Positions 19,799 to 28,005 of a stretch of 64,000 nucleotides of DNA are shown piece after piece. The translations under genes and the position numbers were made by a program. Position 1 is the first letter of the stretch. The number at the start of each line of letters is the position of its first letter. This DNA comes from Alteromonas sp. ASW11-130 (GTDB lineage Bacteria; Pseudomonadota; Gammaproteobacteria; Enterobacterales; Alteromonadaceae), in assembly GCF_026183735.1 (NCBI RefSeq), contig NZ_JAPFRE010000006.1, positions 1 through 64,000 of the forward strand. Direction: 5' to 3'. A model generated the notes under the pieces. That model had not been told where the DNA came from. It saw nothing but the letters and a program-made list of their open reading frames with translations, and did not search any database.

Positions 19799-20644
19799 TT
19801 AGTAGAGCATAAACGCGCTGGGATTAAACAGGGAAATAACGCTTAAACACTGTAAATTAGTTATATCCAGCGCGTCCTCAAGATCATCTATTTCCAATGC
19901 CAACGATTCATGCAAATGTGGTTCTAAATTGCTGTAACTGGGATAAATTTCAGGGTTTACATTATCCAGTGCTAACACGTAACTTAGCTGTAATATGCGC
20001 TCGTCTTCCAGCGCCCTTTCATTAAAGACCTGGTGAATCTCGTTTACCGGGCGATAAATCGATTCTGGAATACCCCATTGTTTTACTAACTCTGCTGATA
20101 ATTCAGCATAAGTAAAATCTAAAATAGCGTGTTGGAGTTCTGCCGGACTCACTCGTTCATTAAAAGCCTGACATCGTTCAGCCTGTTTCGGATGCGACTC
20201 CGAAATGACAAGTTCCCCAATATTGTGAAGTAAACCTGCAACAAAAAGTCTTTCTGGTTCTTTTATACCCCGTTGCTCAGCTATAAATTTAGCCAATAAG
20301 CCACACGACACGCTCTGTTCCCAAAATTTGTCCAAATCTATAACTGAACCGTCAACTTCGCTAAATGCATGAGTGACCCCATATGCCAATGCAAGATCAT
20401 ACGCAGCGCGTGTACCTATGACTTGCAGCGCTTTGCTAATCGTTTCAATTTTATTAGGAAAACGATAAAGGGCGCTGTTTGAAACTTTAAGAATTTGCGC
20501 AGCCAAAGCGGGATCGAAAGAGATAATGTCAGCTATATCATCGATTGTCGCTGAGTTGTCGTCGAGACACTCTTTCAAACGGGTTACCGCATCGGGTAAA
20601 ACATAAATGTCTTTAGCGTTTACGGCAATATCTTGTACGCTCAT
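19799..20644 (-). CDS. HDOD-domain signalling protein
   Basis: This 281-residue protein is almost entirely an HDOD domain (about 15-215). It has DPALAAQILKVSNSALYRFPNKI, KALQVIGTRAAYDLAL and the degenerate metal motif region LLHNIGELV, followed by a short helical tail. HDOD domains lack the phosphohydrolase residues of true HD domains and act in signalling, often with c-di-GMP or two-component systems. No partner gene adjoins it. Confidence 0.88.
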   Translation of the reverse strand: MSVQDIAVNAKDIYVLPDAVTRLKECLDDNSATIDDIADIISFDPALAAQILKVSNSALYRFPNKIETISKALQVIGTRAAYDLALAYGVTHAFSEVDGSVIDLDKFWEQSVSCGLLAKFIAEQRGIKEPERLFVAGLLHNIGELVISESHPKQAERCQAFNERVSPAELQHAILDFTYAELSAELVKQWGIPESIYRPVNEIHQVFNERALEDERILQLSYVLALDNVNPEIYPSYSNLEPHLHESLALEIDDLEDALDITNLQCLSVISLFNPSAFMLY

Positions 20645-20848
20645 TGAATAGCAACTCCGAAAGCAATCCTGCCACTTAGTGGATCGCGTATTTCAGTTCC
20701 GTTGATAATTGAGGTTATCCTGACTATTACGTATAGGCCATTAACCTAGCCAGTTGCAACTATTTTACTGAGTTTTTTATAATTAATCTTCTATTGATCA
20801 ATTTCCAGAACTATCTTTTTTTATTTTCGATATTAGTTTTTCTAATAG

Positions 20849-21031
20849 TTAACCAGCTGCCACCTCCTTATAAGCTGCTGGATTGGTATACTCTATCTCG
20901 AGAAAATTTATTTCATCTACTAAAAATAAGTTAACCTGACATGAGATATTGTGCTGCAATCCTGCGTTGAGTACCGCATAATTTAGATAGTCGATTTCAG
21001 ATGGTTTGTCTGCCTTCAAATCCCACCACAT
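20849..21031 (-). CDS. Possible small hypothetical protein (60 aa)
   Basis: The frame translates to a protein-like 60-mer (starts MWWDLKADKPSEIDYLNYAV), mixed alpha/beta in composition. It lacks a recognisable ribosome site, and in-frame stops lie just upstream. It may be the remnant of a longer gene. No family recognised. Confidence 0.25.
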   Translation of the reverse strand: MWWDLKADKPSEIDYLNYAVLNAGLQHNISCQVNLFLVDEINFLEIEYTNPAAYKEVAAG

Positions 21032-21120
21032 AGATGCTTTACATTTTCATCAATTGTCAGCATTTGTGTTGCTAACTACATTAAACGGAACACGGTCTTT
21101 AATAACCACGTAGGATGGAA

Positions 21121-21264
21121 ATGTGGTTTAACAAACTTGTGGGAACCTATACCGTTCTGTCATCAGATAAACACGGATGGCTTATGTACTATCTTTTCAG
21201 ATCTTCAATTCAGGATTTTGTCGCAGTACATTTGCCCGCTAACCACATCACATTCGCTTTTTAA
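21121..21264 (+). CDS. Possible small protein (47 aa)
   Basis: The ATG at 21121 follows a ribosome-site-like AGGATGGA. The 47 codons end in TAA and read MWFNKLVGTYTVLSSDKHGW, then a hydrophobic aromatic stretch. No family recognised, and chance is a real alternative. Confidence 0.2.
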   Translation: MWFNKLVGTYTVLSSDKHGWLMYYLFRSSIQDFVAVHLPANHITFAF

Positions 21265-21502
21265 TTCGGTCCAGGGATAGAAAGGGTGATTTTCGCACAA
21301 TTGCCGACATAGTCAGTAAGAATGAGGGCTTCTTGTAATCTCCTTATCCACTGCCCGCGAGACACAAACCTATCTTTACGCAATGGTTTGCCAATGCCGC
21401 CCCGATAAATGCAGCGCCGAAAACTCCATGCAACACGCTGCTACTCCTTACGGCGATCTTTGGTACAATTCTGACCCAGAAGATGATTGTGCGGAAGTGT
21501 TA

Positions 21503-22735
21503 ATGAAAAAGCGGGCGTTAATAGTGGGATTTGTCTGGCCTGAGCCTAATTCCTCTGCGGCAGGTCAAAATATGATGGGCATAATTAATGCGCTAAAACA
21601 ACAACAGTGGGAAGTAAACTTTGTTAGCGCTGCCGCAGATAGTCTGCACAAAGCGGATATAACCTCGTTAGGAGTCTGCCTGGATACTATCTCGTTGAAC
21701 GATTCCAGCTTTGATGACTACGTAAAGAAAGTTGACCCAACGCTGGTTATTTTTGATCGTTTTATGACTGAAGAACAGTTCTCCTGGCGGGTAAAACATG
21801 TATGCCCCCGTGCGATGCGTGTTATTAATACAGAAGATTTGCATAGTCTGCGCCATACGCGGCATCAGGCGATTAAAAGCAATACGCCAGTGCCGCACAC
21901 GAGCGATATTACAAGTGACATTACCCAACGTGAAATAGCTGCCATATTACGAAGTGACTTAACCTTAATCATTTCTGAGCATGAGTATTCAATACTGACC
22001 ACCCACTTTGGCATTCCAGAACAGCAATTAATGTATCTTCCTTTGCTTGACACCGAGTTTAATTGTGAGACCCCCTCATTTTCACAGCGTCATGGCTTTG
22101 CCTGGGTAGGCAATTTCAGACACGCGCCTAACTGGGATGCTACCTTACAGTTAAAGCAACACATATGGCCTAAAATTAAAGCAAGCATACCGGACGCTAC
22201 CTTATCTGTAATGGGAGCCTATCCCCCGAAAAAAGCGACGCAATTAGAAGATGTAAAAACGGGTTTTCTTGTAAAAGGATGGGTAGAGAATATTGCCGAA
22301 GTGTTACCGCTCCATCGTGTGATGTTGGCCCCTATAAGGTTCGGTGCAGGAATAAAAGGCAAACTACTTGCGGCAATGCATGCACAAATGCCGAGCGTTA
22401 CCTCATCAATTGGAGCTGAAGGCATAGCCCCGAAAGCCAAATGGCCCGGCGCTGTTTCTGATAACTGGCAGGAATTTGCTGAGCAGGCTATTGAGCTTTA
22501 TTTAAATGAATCTTTGTGGGTCTCGCAACAGGCAAAAATTGAATCTGTATTATCGCCCAAATTTGCCTCTGCCGAGAATAAACGTAGATTCCTCACGCAA
22601 ATAGCACAATTATTGGAGGAGCTGGACGAACACAGAGCCACACTCCCTTTACAGTTTGTGTTGTGGCACAAAACACTGCGCAGCACTCAATACATGTCGC
22701 AATGGATCGAAGAAAAAAATAAGTCAAAAACGTAG
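21503..22735 (+). CDS. Glycosyltransferase, group 1 / family 4-like
   Basis: The protein is 410 residues from the ATG at 21503 (GGAAG upstream; a longer frame from 21383 adds a non-conserved tail). The GT-B fold is indicated by a donor half containing FAWVGNFRHAPNWDAT, VKGWVENIAEVLPLHRVMLAPIRFGAGIKGKLLAAMHA and the EGIAP region, the usual family signature for nucleotide-sugar binding. It probably adds a sugar to a surface glycan. No other glycan genes adjoin, so the acceptor is unknown. Confidence 0.85.
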   Translation: MKKRALIVGFVWPEPNSSAAGQNMMGIINALKQQQWEVNFVSAAADSLHKADITSLGVCLDTISLNDSSFDDYVKKVDPTLVIFDRFMTEEQFSWRVKHVCPRAMRVINTEDLHSLRHTRHQAIKSNTPVPHTSDITSDITQREIAAILRSDLTLIISEHEYSILTTHFGIPEQQLMYLPLLDTEFNCETPSFSQRHGFAWVGNFRHAPNWDATLQLKQHIWPKIKASIPDATLSVMGAYPPKKATQLEDVKTGFLVKGWVENIAEVLPLHRVMLAPIRFGAGIKGKLLAAMHAQMPSVTSSIGAEGIAPKAKWPGAVSDNWQEFAEQAIELYLNESLWVSQQAKIESVLSPKFASAENKRRFLTQIAQLLEELDEHRATLPLQFVLWHKTLRSTQYMSQWIEEKNKSKT

Positions 22736-22756
22736 ACTATCGTAATGTGCTTAAGT

Positions 22757-23164
22757 TCATCTTTCGGCAAGCAATTTAATACGCTGAATAACCTTTCGCA
22801 AACCATTACCTCTGGATTGGCTTAGAAAACGTGACAACGCTAGTTTTTCACAAAATTCATCAAAATTGAATGCCACTACTGCTTCAGGCGTTAACTGATT
22901 TGTTTGTTCCAAAATGATCGCCAGCACGCCTCTGATTACCTTACTAGGTGAATACGCCATATAAAGTATTGTAGGTTCGGTATCTTTACAATCCAGCCAT
23001 ACATCGCTGTCACAACCCTTTACCAGGGTATCATTGACTCTCAAGTGAGTATCCAGCGTGGGTAACTGTTTAGACGCTAAAACTAACATTCGCATTTTAT
23101 TATCCCAGCCACGTGCGTTCAACAAACGTAAAGCAAGAGGCTGAAATTCGGTTGAGTTCATCAT
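22757..23164 (-). CDS. SufE/CsdE-like sulfur acceptor protein
   Basis: The 135-residue protein matches the SufE family. It has LPTLDTHLRVNDTLVKGCDSDVWL with the sulfur-accepting Cys51, then VIRGVLAIILEQ, and a C-terminal LSRFLSQSRGNGLRKVIQRIK. SufE-like proteins take persulfide sulfur from a cysteine desulfurase (SufS or CsdA) for Fe-S cluster or tRNA thiolation. No desulfurase adjoins. It follows the DUF2750 gene by 9 bp, so both are likely co-transcribed. Confidence 0.87.
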   Translation of the reverse strand: MMNSTEFQPLALRLLNARGWDNKMRMLVLASKQLPTLDTHLRVNDTLVKGCDSDVWLDCKDTEPTILYMAYSPSKVIRGVLAIILEQTNQLTPEAVVAFNFDEFCEKLALSRFLSQSRGNGLRKVIQRIKLLAER

Positions 23165-23173
23165 GGTTAATGC

Positions 23174-23575
23174 TTACTCTACACCATCGAGTAAATGCGA
23201 TTTGAGCTCATTAGCGGTCAGCAGCATCTCAGCCTCATGTTCAGCGGTTGGAAAGACTGCTACGCTTGTATTATTTTTTTCCAGACCTGGTAGCCAAGTT
23301 ACTAGGAACTCATCCAGTGAAATGGGCTGGGGCATAGCATCAGTTTTCGCTGAACGATGCCAACATTGAACCAGTTGTTTATGGGGCCACACGGGTAGGC
23401 AACTACCTTCCAGCATTTCCATCATAACGTAGCCGTTATTTCCGACCAGTGCCCATATTTCCCCCGCTTTTGCGACATAAGTTAAAAATAACTCTAGTCG
23501 TTCCTCAGCAGATAAGGCGGCGGCCTGAGTAATTATATTGTCAGGTAAAGAATGAGTGACAGTATGAGGAAACAC
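23174..23575 (-). CDS. DUF2750-family protein
   Basis: This 133-residue soluble protein has the features of the DUF2750 family: an N-terminal helical region (LSAEERLELFLTYVAKAGEIW), LPVWPHKQLVQ and a C-terminal GLEKNNTSVAVFPT. Function is unknown for the family. It lies upstream of, and is probably co-transcribed with, the SufE-like gene. That hints at, but does not show, a shared role. Confidence 0.75.
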   Translation of the reverse strand: MFPHTVTHSLPDNIITQAAALSAEERLELFLTYVAKAGEIWALVGNNGYVMMEMLEGSCLPVWPHKQLVQCWHRSAKTDAMPQPISLDEFLVTWLPGLEKNNTSVAVFPTAEHEAEMLLTANELKSHLLDGVE

Positions 23576-23770
23576 TTACGAACTCCGATAATTAAGACGC
23601 TTAAATTATAAGTGCTTAAACATAGAATAACTACTTTAATCCCTTGCTACCACGCCAAAATTAAATTCTACTAAAGCAGGTGGATAAATTTTTACCGCTC
23701 ATCCGGTTGTAATTTTGTTTCCACGCAAAGCGTGCTAATCTCTATTCAGTATTAGACGTAGCCTTTACCA

Positions 23771-24622
23771 ATGGACTCAGAATTTTACATTGTGTCACGT
23801 AAGCAGGATGTTCGGCTTGCGCTTACTCAAGAACAGTTTAAAGAGCTTAAACGCGCTCGAAAAAGACTATCTTCTGCTTATGCGATATCGCATAAGCATC
23901 GTTTAGTACTATCCAATTACAAACTGATTCTTGAAGCCATGCGTTCTTTAGGCGAACAATATGCGCGACAAGATGATATTAAAGCGATTGAAGACGGTAA
24001 AGCGCGTTTAAATGCGAATATTAATAACTATGTGCTAAGCGCACGAATTTTCACCAGCCAATTAAAACGTCACGTACAAACCTGCGTTCCACAGGATCGG
24101 GAATTAGTTAATGTGCTCTCAAGAAAAATGGAAAGTGAGTACAAACGCTCGTTCGCATTTCGTTTCATCGATTCACTTTATGACTACGTAGCTCACTATG
24201 GGTTGAGTATCCACACTATAAAAATGAAAACTGAAATGAAACAAAATGATGCAGGCCTATTTGAAAGGCTATATTACATCAATGCCTTTATTGAAAAAGA
24301 TTACATTGGCGGACCTGCTGAATTCAGAGCATCGGTTTTTGATGAAGTAAGCGGAACGCTGGACCTTATTAAAATGCTCACTACCTTTAATCAGAGCCTG
24401 AAACGGTTACATGACCAAGCGATGGAGTTGATCCAGGACGTTTTTGTCAAAGCGAATGAGCTAGTTAACGAGTTTATAGGCGTGTTTGTTAGCGAATACG
24501 GAAATGAACATGCAAACTTATTTGTTGTTCATGGTACTCGCATGTCCAGCGATAAAGTATATGATACATTTCCTATCTCAATGTATGTAAACAATCATAA
24601 TTTTGGCAGAGAATACGTTTAG
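23771..24622 (+). CDS. Hypothetical protein, mostly helical (283 aa)
   Basis: I do not recognise a family. The protein is 283 residues, largely alpha-helical and charged (LTQEQFKELKRARKRLSSAY near the N-terminus, a long helical core to about 235). It ends in a short beta-like segment (ANLFVVHGTRMSS). There is no signal peptide or membrane helix. The next gene starts 3 bp after its stop, so the pair is translationally coupled and probably forms one unit. An AT-rich leader of about 190 bp precedes it. The downstream side is decayed sequence, so this may be an accessory islet. Confidence 0.6.
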   Translation: MDSEFYIVSRKQDVRLALTQEQFKELKRARKRLSSAYAISHKHRLVLSNYKLILEAMRSLGEQYARQDDIKAIEDGKARLNANINNYVLSARIFTSQLKRHVQTCVPQDRELVNVLSRKMESEYKRSFAFRFIDSLYDYVAHYGLSIHTIKMKTEMKQNDAGLFERLYYINAFIEKDYIGGPAEFRASVFDEVSGTLDLIKMLTTFNQSLKRLHDQAMELIQDVFVKANELVNEFIGVFVSEYGNEHANLFVVHGTRMSSDKVYDTFPISMYVNNHNFGREYV

Positions 24623-24625
24623 CAA

Positions 24626-25087
24626 ATGCAACTACATAATGTCAAAACACAGTTTTTATTACCCGCCCGATTCAACAGTCGTGACACCGTTAGCATAAAT
24701 TACCGACGTTTCATGTTGTATCTTCGAGATGATATTGCAGCAGCTATTGAAGGTGACATTGTGGAAGTAAGGTTTTTATGGAATGACGAGGCTATAGCGC
24801 AAAATCATTCAGTGCGTTTGAATTCATTTCCAGGCCAAACATTAAGCATGCTTGAATTGATCGAAGATCGTATTGAGCAATTGCCTTGCACTGTAGTTGT
24901 TTGCGAAACGTCGAAATCTGCGTGCAGTGTGGCTATCGTTACCCCTACCCCCCAGCTCATTCACAAAATGATCAATGAGATGATTTGTCCTAATAAATTC
25001 ACACTGCCAGTAATATACGACCATAACTGTTCGGCACAAACGTTCATCACGCAACGTCTAAGCAGCATCGAAACCGAAGATATTTAA
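24626..25087 (+). CDS. Hypothetical protein, second gene of the pair (153 aa)
   Basis: Unrecognised. The 153-residue mixed alpha/beta protein has INYRRFMLYLRDDIAAAIEG, a hydrophobic strand LPCTVVVCETSKSACSVAIV, and a terminal ICPNKFTLPVIYDHNC. It has four cysteines and no signal peptide. The start ATG follows the upstream stop by three bases without its own strong ribosome site, which supports coupling to the preceding gene. Function unknown. Confidence 0.55.
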   Translation: MQLHNVKTQFLLPARFNSRDTVSINYRRFMLYLRDDIAAAIEGDIVEVRFLWNDEAIAQNHSVRLNSFPGQTLSMLELIEDRIEQLPCTVVVCETSKSACSVAIVTPTPQLIHKMINEMICPNKFTLPVIYDHNCSAQTFITQRLSSIETEDI

Positions 25088-25635
25088 CCCTTTATAAAGT
25101 CGATGACAGACTGAAAGGTATGTATTTTTCTCATCTCAAAAGACGCCAAGTCGATCTACAGAAAGTAGTCAACCTTACTATTACACCGATGAGCGACTAA
25201 TGGTGTGGATTGCTAACCTGGGGAAATAGTGAAAAGTGAAAAGTGAAACAATGCTCGACGACTTATATTGGTTAGATTGATAATGGGAAATAGGTAATAA
25301 GTACACGTTACATTTTTGATGACACGGAATAACGATACCTTAAACGATAGACAGCCCCGGCAATATCAAACTATCAGTACTTAAGGAAAGCGTTTGTTGA
25401 GACAACCTAGAATATTACCCCTCGCTAGGTCTGTGCTTCTACATTGAGCTAAAGTGGCTGCAAGAGTGGTATTCCGATTCCTATCGCTTAAGGTTATGCT
25501 TGCCTGAACTGAAGCAAAAAAGACAGGCATTTACTGCGCATTACGTTGCCTTGAAAAACCTTGGCACTTCACTCCAAAGCAACTTCTTAAGCTATATCCC
25601 TCTTGCCCTGTGGCACTTACGCATAAAGGCGAATC
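25088..25635. other. Decayed intergenic region with heptamer repeat
   Basis: This 548-bp stretch has no intact gene. It contains a GTGAAAA heptamer tract at about 25229-25248 and, from 25401, an open frame lacking a start that runs to 25652. There is no terminator I would trust after the hypothetical pair. Confidence 0.5.
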
Positions 25636-25652
25636 TCAATCTTGCTGAATAA
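25401..25652 (+). pseudogene. C-terminal remnant of an unidentified protein
   Basis: A plus-strand frame of 83 codons follows TGA at 25398-25400 and has no usable start codon, yet its translation looks like a real protein (IELKWLQEWYSDSYRLRL, PELKQKRQAF, LSYIPLALWHLRIKANL). It ends at TAA 25650-25652, overlapping the 3' end of the convergent response-regulator gene by 17 bases. I could not assign a family. The absence of a start suggests deletion of the N-terminal part. Confidence 0.45.
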
Positions 25653-28002
25653 ATGAGATAACGTCCGTCAATGTTAAAGGCTCTGAAAAATGAAAACCTT
25701 GCATATAGTGGCAGCCTGCATGGCGAGCAAAATCGGCTTGTTGTTGTGTTTCAATTCCTTCCAATAAAATTGATTTATCTAACCGACGACATAACTGAAT
25801 AATACTTTCTGCGATAATATTTTTTTGGCTGGACTTATCTTCTCCGGGAGCAAGAGACTTATCCAGTTTAATGATAGACGTATAAGATTCGCCCAGCTCG
25901 GAAACCGAAGCGTATCCCGCCCCGAAATCGTCCAAGGCAATGGTGAAACCTGATTTAGCAAGTTTTCGCAGTACTTTACGCGTGCCAATGTCGTGCATTG
26001 CAGACTCTGTGACTTCCAATACCAACGCTTCAGGCTTGACGTCGAAATCGTCCAGATACTCTAAAAACTGGCTCACCATTAATTTTGAATTTAGCTGCAA
26101 GATCGATACATTCACATGGAACTTTATATCCCCTAAACCAGCATCCCTCAATGTCACGCTGGCTATACATACCTCTTTGAGCATCTTCAGACCCAATGCA
26201 TTTATCAGCCCTGTCTCTTCAGCTATGGGAATAAAACTTTCGGGATGAATATCGCCTATATCCTGACTGCGCCATCGACACAATGCTTCTAAAGCCACCA
26301 CACGGTTTTCTGTATCCACAATGGGCTGAAAGCGTGCATGTAAATCTTTGTTCTCTATAGCGTTAAATAGCCCTTGTTCCACATACAGGCGGTATTCAAT
26401 CGCATCGTTTTGTTCACCTGAAAAAAAGACTACCTGGTTTTTTCCTTTGCGCTTTGCCTCGTACATAGCAATATCTGCATGCTTTAGAAGGTTTTCTGGC
26501 TCCTGGGTACCTTCCATTTCGGCAATACCGATGCTCGCGCTGGTTTTTAACTCGGTATCACTTACCTCAATAGGCTCTGCGAAGACGTCCAGCAATCGCT
26601 TACCCAATTGCGCTAAATCTCCTTCTTCCTGCACTAAAATAACGAATTCGTCACCCCCATGGCGAATAAACGTATCTTCATTGCGGATCACGGCGCGTAT
26701 TCGGGACGCACACTGGGACAACAGTTCATCGCCGACGTTGTGCCCGTAAGTATCATTTACCAGTTTAAAGCCATCTAAATCAATAAACACAAGCGCGCGA
26801 ATAGAATGCGCATAGGTCGCTTCGTTCAGAATGAGTTTAAGATAATTTCGGTTTCCGGCGCCCGTTAACTGGTCGGTGAAAGCCAGCGACTCTAGTTTTC
26901 GTTCCGCTTTGCTCAAATCGGTAATATCAGAAAATGTAGCAACATAACGTATTTCTTCATGTTGCTGCTCCAACTCAGATAAGGTGACAAATGCTGGAAA
27001 TTCAACGCCATCCGCGGTTAACAAGATCGTCTTTCTACGCACTATCTGCGATGTGTTAAGCGCATCTTTTAAGTCGGATGCATGTAAGCCAAACTGAAAG
27101 ATATCGCGATGACTTAAACGACTAATATCAATTCGCAGTAACGTCGAAAGCGCTTTGTTACAGTCTATGATATTGAATTGCTGGTCAAGCAACGCCACAC
27201 CTTCAACCAATTGATCGAGAATAATATTGGACAGTCTTAATTGCTTAATCTGCCGTTGTTTGTCAGTAACATCGATCACTGCACCGATGATTACATCACC
27301 ATTATGAAAATCTACCTCACTAAAAACGATATCTAAGTATTTACGACCTGATTCATCCCCTTCCAACACAATGGTTTTGCGTAAACTTGCGCGTTTTTCG
27401 AGGGTAAGAATGATTTCGCCTCGTTCATGCTCCGGGAAAAGCGCTAAGAATGCTTCACGTGACATCTGGGTGCCGGCGCCAAACCGATTCTGCAGGCTCT
27501 GCGCGCCATCAAATGAAAAGGTCTTACCTTTGCCATCTAACTCTACCACGCCGAACTGCGCTGCTTCAGCTGCTACTTTAAACCGTTTTTCAGAGCTAAC
27601 CACTTTTTGCTCAAGAGCAAAGCGATGTAATGCAGTTTCGCATGTCACTTTGATAGTTTTGGTGTCAAACGGCTTGACAATATATCCGTATGGGGACGCT
27701 TTCAACGCGCGATTAACAGTGGCATCATCGGAGTAAGACGTCGTAAAAATAATAGGAATGGCAAACTGTGAAGTGATTTTTTCCGCTGTTTCAACTCCAT
27801 CTGACCCGTCAGCCAGGTGGATATCCATTAGAATAAGCTCAGGCAATTCTGCTCTTGTCATTTCAATGGCCTGATCTTCAGAGCGGGCTAAGCCAACTAC
27901 GTCAGCGCCCAGTTTTGATAGTTCCCGTGCCAGATATGTCGCAGCAATTGTGGTATCTTCAACAATTAATACCCGACGTTTTTCAATTAACTTCATTACC
28001 AC
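25636..28002 (-). CDS. Response regulator REC-PAS-PAS-GGDEF-EAL (c-di-GMP turnover)
   Basis: This 788-residue cytoplasmic protein has a receiver domain (1-125, phospho-acceptor Asp60 in LILMDIHL), two PAS-like domains (about 135-370), GGDEF (about 375-535) and EAL (about 545-785). The cyclase loop GGDEF is intact with an RxxD inhibitory site (RNED) five residues before. The phosphodiesterase half keeps ALEALCRW, LDDFGAGYAS, KLDKS and LEGIET, so both activities look possible. It lies 3 bp after the phytochrome gene and is surely co-transcribed. It is the probable output of light sensing. The start is GTG at 28002, or ATG at 27996. Confidence 0.92.
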   Translation of the reverse strand: MVMKLIEKRRVLIVEDTTIAATYLARELSKLGADVVGLARSEDQAIEMTRAELPELILMDIHLADGSDGVETAEKITSQFAIPIIFTTSYSDDATVNRALKASPYGYIVKPFDTKTIKVTCETALHRFALEQKVVSSEKRFKVAAEAAQFGVVELDGKGKTFSFDGAQSLQNRFGAGTQMSREAFLALFPEHERGEIILTLEKRASLRKTIVLEGDESGRKYLDIVFSEVDFHNGDVIIGAVIDVTDKQRQIKQLRLSNIILDQLVEGVALLDQQFNIIDCNKALSTLLRIDISRLSHRDIFQFGLHASDLKDALNTSQIVRRKTILLTADGVEFPAFVTLSELEQQHEEIRYVATFSDITDLSKAERKLESLAFTDQLTGAGNRNYLKLILNEATYAHSIRALVFIDLDGFKLVNDTYGHNVGDELLSQCASRIRAVIRNEDTFIRHGGDEFVILVQEEGDLAQLGKRLLDVFAEPIEVSDTELKTSASIGIAEMEGTQEPENLLKHADIAMYEAKRKGKNQVVFFSGEQNDAIEYRLYVEQGLFNAIENKDLHARFQPIVDTENRVVALEALCRWRSQDIGDIHPESFIPIAEETGLINALGLKMLKEVCIASVTLRDAGLGDIKFHVNVSILQLNSKLMVSQFLEYLDDFDVKPEALVLEVTESAMHDIGTRKVLRKLAKSGFTIALDDFGAGYASVSELGESYTSIIKLDKSLAPGEDKSSQKNIIAESIIQLCRRLDKSILLEGIETQQQADFARHAGCHYMQGFHFSEPLTLTDVISFIQQD

Positions 28003-28005
28003 AGT

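Larger units (their letters stand above)
20645..21502. other. Long AT-rich intergenic region with two possible small ORFs
   Basis: This stretch of about 860 bp between HDOD and glycosyltransferase genes holds the HDOD promoter, two small open frames (minus 20849-21031, 60 codons; plus 21121-21264, 47 codons with AGGATGGA upstream), and the glycosyltransferase leader. Neither frame matches a family I know. No RNA gene or long repeat was seen. Confidence 0.4.

Noticed and set aside
26348..26749. 133-codon plus frame opposite the GGDEF-EAL gene
   Set aside because: It is antisense to the GGDEF region and shows no domain.
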